The notes under the pieces: generated by a model
Databases searched by the model: none
Seen by the model: the letters and a program-made list of their open reading frames with translations, nothing else
What the model was told of the DNA's origin: nothing
Shown here: positions 7,543-14,472 of the stretch, piece after piece
Layout: each line of letters begins with the position of its first letter
Position numbering within the stretch: the first letter of the stretch is position 1
Made by a program: the position numbers and the translations under genes
Assembly (NCBI RefSeq): GCF_000379185.1
Contig: NZ_KB900715.1
Location: 193,197-235,235, forward strand
Length of the DNA: 42,039 bases
Source of the DNA: Capnocytophaga cynodegmi DSM 19736
GTDB lineage: Bacteria > Bacteroidota > Bacteroidia > Flavobacteriales > Flavobacteriaceae
Reading direction: 5' to 3'

Positions 7543-10296
7543 CTACGTCTTCGGTTTTGATTGCCTTTTACCACCAACTTTGTTGATTTTGTATGAAAAA
7601 CTAAGTATAAAATATTGTTTAAGCATCAGTTTTTGAGAGTCTTGCACGTAATCTTGTGTAATGGTTCGCAATGCATCTACAGTTTGGTTTAGCAAATCGA
7701 AGGCTTTGAGTTGCAAAGTGGCTTTTTCACCCAAAAATTTATAGCCCAAACTCATATTCCAGTAAAAATAAGTTTTTCTAAAACCATCATTCATATAGGG
7801 TTGATAAGAAAACTCAATATCACTACCAAAAATCACATTTTTAGGCACATACGTTGTGATTCTAAACGAAGCACGTTGCCCTGAATAGTTCTGATTTTCA
7901 AAAGCTTCCAAATCATACGTCGCTTTTTTAAACCAAGGAGAGTATTCCAAATCCAAATCCACTTTTTCATCATAGTTGTAATTCAAACCTAGGTTTGGAT
8001 ATAAATCGTAATTCGTTATGGCATAACGCGTTCCGTTACTAAAAAGATTATTTTTATTGATATTCCCCCAAAGATTAACTTGATATCCAATTTTATTTTT
8101 CCCCACTTTGTACGACTTATCCAAATTAAAACCTCCATATACTGAAAAATCGCCATCAACATTAGTGTAGGTGGTTTTTCGGGTCAAATCATCATTGGTT
8201 AAAGTAATTGACGTAATTTTATCTTCCTGAAATTCAGTAGTAAAATATACAAATATTCCACTACGGGTCTCCCAATTGTAATTATTGAAAGACATACGAA
8301 AAGCATTTGTAAAAGAGGGTTTCAAATCCGGATTTCCAGTAAATGTATGTAGCGGATTATTCACATTATCAATAGGTTGCAACTGAGTTACGCTCGGTAC
8401 GCGTGTACTGGTATCATAGCTAAAATTGATACTTGATCCTTTTTTCATTTCGTAATTCATTCGGAATCGGAAATCTGGGTTTTGAAACGTTTTATCTAAC
8501 TCCAAATTCCGAAGAAAATCCTGATTTTCAATTCTATTGTAAATCATTCCCACATCGCTATTAAAACGGAATTTCCCCGTACGCCATTCAAATCCGACTT
8601 CGGGTTTGTGCCGCGTGTTTTCCGTCAGAAAATCAGAACTTAATGCTGTATTAAAATCGGTATAATTTCCGTTAGCATCTGCATCATAAGTATTTACGTT
8701 ATTTTTAGCATCGGTTTTAGATAGATTATATCCCGCCCGAAGCAAAAAATCTTTAAAAAGCGGATAACGAAGAGTTGCCCGAACATAGTAATGGTCACTT
8801 TGGTTATCGGTATCTTGGTGTTGGTCACGAATTTGTATGAACGGATGCGGATGACTTCTGAAAATCACACGTGTATTGTACAATTCTTGTTCCCGTTCTG
8901 AACGATTGTTAGTGTTTGACAGAGATACTCCCCACGAACCTTTTGTCCCCTTAAAACGCCGATTGAAAGAAACCCGATTTTCAAAATTCACATTATGATT
9001 GTGCGAATTACTTTTGGAAAGACTCTGATTTACAGGATTTCTATCACTATCATAAGAGGCTTCTTCGCTTTTGTTACTGCTATTACCTTTACTTACAGCA
9101 ATTCGCGGACGTACCGAAATTTGAGTCAACGAATCGATTTTGTATTCCAATTCACTTCGGAAATTGTGCGAATCATTCCACGAATTGCCCCACTGCTCGT
9201 TGCGTGAAAAATAATGGCGGTCGGGCAAGGTAGTTTCTCGGTCGTTTCGTGAGTAAGATTCGTTATCATTGTAGGTATAAAAATAATTACCGTCCACTTC
9301 CATCGTTTTGCCGTACTCATCTACATAACTTATTCCTGCAATGTGCGATTGATTAAATCCGTCACCGCCTCCAAAATCCATTCCATCCATAGAAATTCTA
9401 CCTCTTGAAACCGTACGACTTTCCACATTACCCATCATTCCAAAGATTTCATCATATTGAAACCCTAAAGTGTTGATATTATTTGAACTACCTAATACGG
9501 AGACACGGGTTTTGTCTTGAAAATAATTTCCAAAACCATTGAGTTCGTAGCGGTCTTTATTACCATACCCCACAGTGGCTCGTCCGAAATAGCCTTTGTT
9601 TTTATCTTCTTTCAGTACAATGTTTATCGACTTATTGTTTGGGTCACCTTCTTCTTTGGTAAATTTCTGTTCTTTAGTTTTGGTATCACTCACTTGGACT
9701 TTCTTGACGATTTCTTTGGTAAGATTTTTTGTAGCGATTTTGGGGTCGTCAAAAAAAGGTTTTCCGTTTACCAGAATTTCGTTCACAGGCGTTCCGTTTA
9801 CCGTGATGTTTCCTTTAGCATCAACCTCAACGCCTGGTAGATTTTTAAGCAATTCTTCTACCGTAGCATCAGGACGAAGTTTGAAAGCATCCGCATTAAA
9901 TTCGAGGGTGTCTTTTTTCACCGTAATGGGAATCGCTTCGGAAAGCACCGTTACGCCTTCCAATTCTTCGGCTTGTATTTCCATTTGGATAAGCCCCAAA
10001 TCGAGTGTACCTTTTGGAGTGGAAATACGTTTTTTATAAGGAGCATTCCCAATGTGAGTGATGAACAAATCCAATTCCTGCTCTTGGCTTTTGCCTTTTA
10101 AATTGAAAATCCCTTTGGCATCAGAAATGGTGTAATTCACTAAAGTAGAATCCTTTACTGATTTTAAAAAAACCGTAGAAGCTTCAAGAGGTTTTTGAGT
10201 AGATTTGTCGTAAACTTTTCCTGTAATGGTAAATTGTTGAGAATAAGCAGAAAAACTCAGAAATAATAGAAATAGCAATGTGAAATTCTTATTCAT
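7543..10296 (-). CDS. TonB-receptor-like outer-membrane protein (plug plus large barrel)
   Basis: 917 residues. Signal peptide 1-19 (cleaved after SAYS), then a carboxypeptidase-regulatory-like beta-sandwich (~21-105, starting FTITGKVYDKSTQKPLEAST). A plug-like domain follows (~125-230, with LKNLPGVEVDAKGNITVNG), and the rest is a large barrel (OMP_b-brl_3 type) rich in aromatic, Asn and Asp residues. The plug/barrel fold is that of TonB-dependent receptors. This subgroup usually lacks an adjacent SusD-like partner, and none is present here, so glycan import is not indicated. The end (SYKINKVGGKRQSKPKT) extends past the last strand. The ligand is unknown. A -7 element lies 25 bases upstream of the ATG. 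Confidence 0.88.
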   Translation of the reverse strand: MNKNFTLLFLLFLSFSAYSQQFTITGKVYDKSTQKPLEASTVFLKSVKDSTLVNYTISDAKGIFNLKGKSQEQELDLFITHIGNAPYKKRISTPKGTLDLGLIQMEIQAEELEGVTVLSEAIPITVKKDTLEFNADAFKLRPDATVEELLKNLPGVEVDAKGNITVNGTPVNEILVNGKPFFDDPKIATKNLTKEIVKKVQVSDTKTKEQKFTKEEGDPNNKSINIVLKEDKNKGYFGRATVGYGNKDRYELNGFGNYFQDKTRVSVLGSSNNINTLGFQYDEIFGMMGNVESRTVSRGRISMDGMDFGGGDGFNQSHIAGISYVDEYGKTMEVDGNYFYTYNDNESYSRNDRETTLPDRHYFSRNEQWGNSWNDSHNFRSELEYKIDSLTQISVRPRIAVSKGNSSNKSEEASYDSDRNPVNQSLSKSNSHNHNVNFENRVSFNRRFKGTKGSWGVSLSNTNNRSEREQELYNTRVIFRSHPHPFIQIRDQHQDTDNQSDHYYVRATLRYPLFKDFLLRAGYNLSKTDAKNNVNTYDADANGNYTDFNTALSSDFLTENTRHKPEVGFEWRTGKFRFNSDVGMIYNRIENQDFLRNLELDKTFQNPDFRFRMNYEMKKGSSINFSYDTSTRVPSVTQLQPIDNVNNPLHTFTGNPDLKPSFTNAFRMSFNNYNWETRSGIFVYFTTEFQEDKITSITLTNDDLTRKTTYTNVDGDFSVYGGFNLDKSYKVGKNKIGYQVNLWGNINKNNLFSNGTRYAITNYDLYPNLGLNYNYDEKVDLDLEYSPWFKKATYDLEAFENQNYSGQRASFRITTYVPKNVIFGSDIEFSYQPYMNDGFRKTYFYWNMSLGYKFLGEKATLQLKAFDLLNQTVDALRTITQDYVQDSQKLMLKQYFILSFSYKINKVGGKRQSKPKT

Positions 10297-10321
10297 TTTG
10301 GTTGTTTTTAGAAATAATTAG

Positions 10322-10329
10322 CAAAAGTA
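10322..10329 (-). promoter_or_regulatory. Promoter -7 element of the 917-residue barrel gene
   Basis: TACTTTTG on the minus strand fits TAnnTTTG. No convincing TTTG box lies 19-21 bases upstream, so the promoter may be weak or activator-dependent. Confidence 0.45.
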
Positions 10330-10375
10330 ACTATTCAAAATAGTTTTAAAATATACTTTATAATTAAGTTAAAAA

Positions 10376-11089
10376 TTAAATTACTCTTCGTGTTCTCATT
10401 CTTTGAAAATGAGGACTTAAGTGCATACGCATTGCCTCTCTGAATGACTGTGGAGTACCATTTTTGAGTTCTTCCACCAAATCCAGATGTGTAACTAATG
10501 TATTCCCTTCATTTAAATTGGTAATTTCTTTTTCCTGAAAATCGTGAACATACTGAAAAACAGGAAGTAACATCTCTTGAAAACGCAAAAGTGTCTGATT
10601 ATTAGCCATTTTATAGAGTGTACTATGAAACATAAATTCATCTTTCAAAGAAAAATAATTATCTACATACTCATAATTAGCCTCTCTTGCCAATCGCTCC
10701 AATTCAGCAACTTGCTCTGGAGTTTTCCGAGCAAAAACAAAATCAACCATACCAATTTCAAACATCAAACGAAATTCAAACAAATCTTGCAATGTATTCT
10801 CGTCCAACATCTTAGTATCAATTGCTTTTTGAATATTATTAATCAAGTCTGGCTCTTTTAAAATCATTCCGCGATGCTTTTTTGATTCCACTAACCCCAA
10901 AGTACGTAAACGCGACATTGCTTCGCGGACAGCTGTTCGGCTCACTCCCAACCATTCAGCCAGTTCCATTTCTTTTGGAAGAGCATCTCCAGGTTTGAGC
11001 TTATGTTCTTTAATATGTTCTATAATATGCTTTTCAATGCGATCAACCAATGTGATATTTTCAAGGGGTTGAAACTTGATTTTTTCCAT
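10376..11089 (-). CDS. FadR/NanR-type GntR-family transcriptional regulator
   Basis: 237 residues. An N-terminal winged helix (about 10-75) carries the recognition helix SRTAVREAMSRLRTLGL. The C-terminal all-helical FCD ligand-binding domain (about 90-225) is of the FadR subgroup. The ATG at 11087-11089 (MEKIKFQPLE) is preferred over an in-frame TTG 12 bases upstream, because that TTG lies within a perfect 14-bp palindrome likely to be the operator. The gene is divergent from the epimerase and sialidase genes. By analogy with NanR, which has the same FCD domain, it probably responds to sialic acid or an aminosugar intermediate and represses that locus and itself. FCD proteins also sense fatty acids or organic acids, so the ligand is an inference from context. 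Confidence 0.9.
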   Translation of the reverse strand: MEKIKFQPLENITLVDRIEKHIIEHIKEHKLKPGDALPKEMELAEWLGVSRTAVREAMSRLRTLGLVESKKHRGMILKEPDLINNIQKAIDTKMLDENTLQDLFEFRLMFEIGMVDFVFARKTPEQVAELERLAREANYEYVDNYFSLKDEFMFHSTLYKMANNQTLLRFQEMLLPVFQYVHDFQEKEITNLNEGNTLVTHLDLVEELKNGTPQSFREAMRMHLSPHFQRMRTRRVI

Positions 11090-11091
11090 AC

Positions 11092-11105
11092 TTAATTGCA
11101 ATTAA
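11092..11105. promoter_or_regulatory. Palindrome upstream of the GntR gene (candidate operator)
   Basis: TTAATTGCAATTAA is a perfect 14-bp palindrome ending 3 bases before the regulator's ATG. GntR-family dimers bind short palindromes, and autoregulation from a site overlapping the start is common, so it is a good operator candidate. Confidence 0.5.
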
Positions 11106-11164
11106 AACGTAACAAATACGGGCGAAATAAAAAATAATCCCTTTTTATATTCGACTTTTTTCCA

Positions 11165-11172
11165 TATTTTTG
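11165..11172 (+). promoter_or_regulatory. Possible -7 element for the epimerase gene
   Basis: TATTTTTG fits TAnnTTTG on the plus strand, about 145 bases upstream of the epimerase ATG. No good -33 box is seen. If used, the leader would be long and would contain the direct repeats at 11236-11268. Confidence 0.35.
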
Positions 11173-11235
11173 CCTTTGTTAGATGGCGATTAACTTTATC
11201 TTTTTTTTAAAAACGATGCTAAAATATTTTTTTAT

Positions 11236-11268
11236 CATAAAAAAAGCAAATTTTTGCCATAAAAAAAG
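11236..11268. repeat. Direct repeat pair upstream of the epimerase gene
   Basis: CATAAAAAAAG occurs twice (11236-11246 and 11258-11268) with a 22-bp period, about two helical turns. Between the copies is the inverted repeat GCAAA-TT-TTTGC (beginning at 11246). The position, 48 bases before the epimerase start, suggests a protein-binding site or a phased A-tract bend. Confidence 0.5.
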
Positions 11269-11316
11269 TGATTTTAATACAAAGTTAAATAATTCAAACA
11301 AAATCAAAGTTGAAAA

Positions 11317-12477
11317 ATGAAACATAGCGAACTTTACAAAAAAACATTACTGGAAGATGTCATTCCTTTCTGGGAAAAACATTCGTTAGACCACGAATTT
11401 GGTGGATATTTCACTTGCCTTGACCGCGAAGGAAACGTTTTTGACACCGATAAATTCATCTGGTTGCAAGGACGACAAGCGTGGACTTTTGCGATGCTCT
11501 ACAATCAGGTAGAGAAAAACCCAAAATGGCTTGAAATCTCAAAATTAGGCGTTGAATTTCTGAAAAATCACGCAATGGACAGCGACGGGAATTTCTATTT
11601 TGCACTCACTCGCGATGGCAAACCGCTGGTTCAACCTTACAACATTTTTTCGGATTGTTTTGCAGCGATGGCTTTTAGTCAGTATGCAAAAGCATCGGGC
11701 GATGAAACTTATAAAAAACTGGCTATCAGCACATATCACAACATATTAAAAAAACAAAACAATCCCAAAGGCAAATACGAAAAAACAACCGATGTGCGTC
11801 CACTCAAAGGGTTTTCACTCCCGATGATTCTTTCTAATTTGGTATTGGAATTGGAAAGTGTTCTTTCGGAAGAAGAAATCAACAAAACGATAGATTTCAG
11901 TATCAACGAAGTAATGAACGTGTTTTTAGATGCTGAAACGGGAATTATTTTTGAGAATGTTCGCCCTGACGGGAGCAAAGAAGATAGCTTCAACGGTCGA
12001 TTGCTAAACCCCGGTCACGGCATCGAAGCGATGTGGTTTATGATTGATATTGCTGTGCGTCGTGGTGACCAATCGCTTATCGAAAAAGCGACACAAACCA
12101 TTCTTAACATCCTCAATTACAGTTGGGACGAAAAACACGGAGGCATTCTGTATTTTATGGATTCCAAAGGAAATCCGCCACAACAATTGGAATGGGACCA
12201 AAAACTTTGGTGGGTGCATTTAGAAACTTTGGTAGCACTTTCAAAGGCGTATTTGCACACCAAAAACTCGGAAATTTGGACGTGGTACGAAAAAGTACAC
12301 AACTATGCTTGGTCGCATTTCTCTGACCCTGAGTACGGTGAATGGTTCGGTTACCTGAATCGTGAAGGAAAACCTTTGCTCACTCTTAAAGGCGGAAAAT
12401 GGAAAGGCTGCTTCCACGTACCAAGAGCTATGTTCCAATGTTGGAAAACTTTTGAAAAAATTGAAAATCAATATTAA
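11317..12477 (+). CDS. N-acylglucosamine 2-epimerase (AGE family)
   Basis: 386 residues, a single (alpha/alpha)6-barrel typical of AGE/renin-binding proteins. It interconverts N-acetylmannosamine and N-acetylglucosamine, the step after neuraminate lyase in sialic-acid breakdown. AGE signatures are [41 protein letters not shown] with the catalytic-type His, [15 protein letters not shown] with the second His, and the near-invariant [15 protein letters not shown]. The relatives that act on cellobiose differ at these sites, so AGE is preferred. It sits divergent from a FadR/NanR-like regulator and upstream of a sialidase, which supports a role in host sialic-acid use. Bacteroides NanE is of this type. 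No lyase or transporter gene is in the window. Confidence 0.92.
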   Translation: MKHSELYKKTLLEDVIPFWEKHSLDHEFGGYFTCLDREGNVFDTDKFIWLQGRQAWTFAMLYNQVEKNPKWLEISKLGVEFLKNHAMDSDGNFYFALTRDGKPLVQPYNIFSDCFAAMAFSQYAKASGDETYKKLAISTYHNILKKQNNPKGKYEKTTDVRPLKGFSLPMILSNLVLELESVLSEEEINKTIDFSINEVMNVFLDAETGIIFENVRPDGSKEDSFNGRLLNPGHGIEAMWFMIDIAVRRGDQSLIEKATQTILNILNYSWDEKHGGILYFMDSKGNPPQQLEWDQKLWWVHLETLVALSKAYLHTKNSEIWTWYEKVHNYAWSHFSDPEYGEWFGYLNREGKPLLTLKGGKWKGCFHVPRAMFQCWKTFEKIENQY

Positions 12478-12480
12478 ATT

Positions 12481-12525
12481 CAACACTCTTAATAATATTT
12501 TTATGATTAAGTGTTGATTTTTAGT
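12481..12525 (+). terminator. Terminator after the epimerase gene
   Basis: The inverted repeat CAACAC...GTGTTG (12481-12486 and 12511-12516), with inner TTAAT / ATTAA pairing, is followed by ATTTTTAG. It lies 4 bases after the stop codon, so the sialidase is probably transcribed separately or only by read-through. Confidence 0.6.
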
Positions 12526-12539
12526 ATTTTGTTGTACTT

Positions 12540-12714
12540 TTATCGGCATTGGAAACGAAGCGTTAAGAAAATCAATGAATGGAACGTAGAAAATATTCGC
12601 TGTTCGAAGCGACCGTAGGGAGCAAGTTCGGAGATTTTCAGTGGAATAAATTGATTTTTAGCGAAGTATCCACAGCCTTGAATTTTTGGTACTTTTGTTT
12701 CAAGACAAAAGTAC
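12540..12714 (+). repeat. Flavobacterial intergenic repeat-like element with terminal hairpin
   Basis: A 175-bp GC-richer, non-coding stretch contains GTTCGAAGCGACCGTAGGGA-type sequence. It ends in CACAGCCTTGA followed by a perfect 10-bp hairpin, GTACTTTTGT / ACAAAAGTAC (12689-12698 and 12705-12714), with loop TTCAAG. The pattern (a GAACGxAG/TTCGAA segment, then CAGCCTTGA, then a TTTTGTTTCAAGACAAAA hairpin) resembles dispersed intergenic repeats I know from flavobacterial genomes. Only one copy is in this window, so repetitiveness rests on that knowledge. TACTTTTG at 12690-12697 fits a -7 promoter box and may serve the sialidase gene. Confidence 0.5.
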
Positions 12715-12753
12715 AAATGTGAAAATAAATCAAAATAAATAAAACGCATCATA

Positions 12754-14322
12754 ATGAATCGAATTTTTTATCTTTTATTCGCTTTTGTTCTTTTGTCGGC
12801 TTGTGGAAGCCAAAAAAACGTAATCGGCGGAGGCGAATTTACACAACCCGAAATGCCTTTGGTCACAGGCAAGGAGAATTTATTAGCTTCTTTCAAGTTA
12901 GCTACTAAAAATTTGAATGCTATCACAGAGGTAAAAGTTTTACTCAAATCCGAATTAAAATCTTTGGATTTAAGTGAAATAGCTATCTATTTAAGTGATA
13001 AAGAAAATTTTAAAGAAGCACAACAATTCGCTTCTACTAAAAGCGTTCAATCGACAACACTTCTGAAAGGTAATTATTTGCCCAAAACTGAAAACACTTA
13101 TGTTTGGGTGACAACAAAAACCACTGAAAATCCGAATCTTTTGAACAAAATTAAAGTTTTTCAAATCGAATTTTTATCAAATGGGTCACGATACGTATAT
13201 GTAAATCCGAAAAGTGCTTCACAACGCTTCGGGATAACGCTTCGCGATAAGAAACAAGACGGCATTGAATGTTATCGTATCCCTGGACTGGCGACCACTA
13301 ACAAAGGAACGCTCATCGCGGTGTACGACAATCGTTACAACAATTGCAAAGATTTACAAGAAGATGTAAACGTAGGAATGAGCCGAAGCACCGATGGCGG
13401 ACAAACTTGGGAACCGATGAAGGAAATTATGGATTTGGGCGAATGGGGCGGACTTGATAATCGTCTCAACGGAATTGGCGACCCTGCCGTACTAGTCGAT
13501 AAAACCACAGGAACAATTTGGGTTGCAGCGCTTTGGCTCCACGGACACGATAAAGACAAAATGGCGTGGTGGGCTTCCAAAACGGGTATGACACCTCACG
13601 AAACCGGTCAGTTGATGCTCGTTAAAAGTGAAAATGACGGCATCACGTGGAGCGAACCTATCAACATCACAGCTCAAACCAAAGACCCAAAATGGTATCT
13701 TTTCTTCAACGGACCAGGTAGTGGCATTTCCCTAAACGATGGAAAAATAATGTTTGCGGCACAATATAAAGATGAAAATCAAGTACCACATTCTACCTTA
13801 ATATATAGCGACGACCACGGAAAAACGTGGCATTGTGGAACGGGAGCTAAATCGCATACTACAGAGGCTCAGGTGGTTCAGCTTTCCGACGGAAGTATAA
13901 TGCTTAATATGCGTGACGACCGAAATCGGCAGAATTACACGCTTTCCGATGCCTTTCACGGACGTTCAGTGGCTGTTACTCGCGATTTTGGAAAAACGTG
14001 GACAGAACACAGCACATCACGTAAAGCACTAACCGAGCCCAATTGTATGGCGAGCATCATTTCCTACTCGGCTAATAACGGTAAACAATATTTGTTTTTC
14101 TCGAACCCTGCCGATGCCAAAAAGCGTGTAAATATGACCATAAAGGTAAGTGATGACAACGGCAATACGTGGGACAAACTCCCAGCCCTAAAACTTTATG
14201 AAAACGAAGGATTTGGGTATTCGTGTATGTCGATTGTTGACGATAAATACATCGGAATTCTTTACGAAGGAGCAGGAGATTTGATTTTCCAAAAAATACC
14301 GATTGAGGAATTAATTCAATAA
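12754..14322 (+). CDS. Surface lipoprotein sialidase (exo-alpha-sialidase, GH33)
   Basis: 522 residues. A lipoprotein signal ends at Cys17 (LLSAC), then comes a BNR-type N-terminal sandwich (~35-150) and a six-bladed GH33 propeller. Key residues: CYRIPGL (R175, first of the Arg triad); Asp boxes at 211-219 (RSTDGGQTW), 291-299 (KSENDGITW), 351-359 (YSDDHGKTW), 409-416 (a shorter form) and 465-473 (VSDDNGNTW); NMRDDR (R387); TTEAQ (E371); and GFGYS (Y489), the likely Glu/Tyr nucleophile pair. It releases terminal sialic acid from host glycoproteins. After Cys17 comes GSQKNV. Surface-export signals described in C. canimorsus are Lys followed by acidic residues, so the match is partial. It is similar in form to SiaC of C. 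canimorsus and NanH of Tannerella. Confidence 0.93.
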   Translation: MNRIFYLLFAFVLLSACGSQKNVIGGGEFTQPEMPLVTGKENLLASFKLATKNLNAITEVKVLLKSELKSLDLSEIAIYLSDKENFKEAQQFASTKSVQSTTLLKGNYLPKTENTYVWVTTKTTENPNLLNKIKVFQIEFLSNGSRYVYVNPKSASQRFGITLRDKKQDGIECYRIPGLATTNKGTLIAVYDNRYNNCKDLQEDVNVGMSRSTDGGQTWEPMKEIMDLGEWGGLDNRLNGIGDPAVLVDKTTGTIWVAALWLHGHDKDKMAWWASKTGMTPHETGQLMLVKSENDGITWSEPINITAQTKDPKWYLFFNGPGSGISLNDGKIMFAAQYKDENQVPHSTLIYSDDHGKTWHCGTGAKSHTTEAQVVQLSDGSIMLNMRDDRNRQNYTLSDAFHGRSVAVTRDFGKTWTEHSTSRKALTEPNCMASIISYSANNGKQYLFFSNPADAKKRVNMTIKVSDDNGNTWDKLPALKLYENEGFGYSCMSIVDDKYIGILYEGAGDLIFQKIPIEELIQ

Positions 14323-14346
14323 TAGTTTTTATCAAAAATGATTCAT

Positions 14347-14376
14347 AAACTCTTACGAAAAACGTAAGAGTTTTTG
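14347..14376 (+). terminator. Intrinsic terminator of the sialidase gene
   Basis: A perfect 11-bp stem AAACTCTTACG / CGTAAGAGTTT (14347-14357 and 14363-14373) with loop AAAAA and a T-run, 24 bases after the stop. Confidence 0.85.
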
Positions 14377-14403
14377 TATTTATTATTTTTTAATCATTAA
14401 AAT

Positions 14404-14434
14404 TTTGCAGTATTCTTTTTTTGATATATATTTG
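14404..14434 (+). promoter_or_regulatory. Promoter of the three-gene secreted operon
   Basis: TTTG (14404-14407), a 19-base spacer, then TATATTTG (14427-14434), a match to both flavobacterial boxes with the expected spacing. The ATG is 38 bases downstream. Confidence 0.75.
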
Positions 14435-14472
14435 CACACCAGAAATACAATGCCATTTCTACATCTTTTCAG

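Noticed and set aside
9596-10039. A 147-residue plus-strand frame opposite the large barrel gene
   Set aside because: Low-complexity Ser/Phe/Val composition, no start signal, and the opposite strand is clearly coding.
12540-12752. A 70-residue minus-strand open frame before the sialidase gene
   Set aside because: It lies wholly in the intergenic repeat-like element, has no promoter or protein-like pattern, and such frames recur as artefacts of the repeat.
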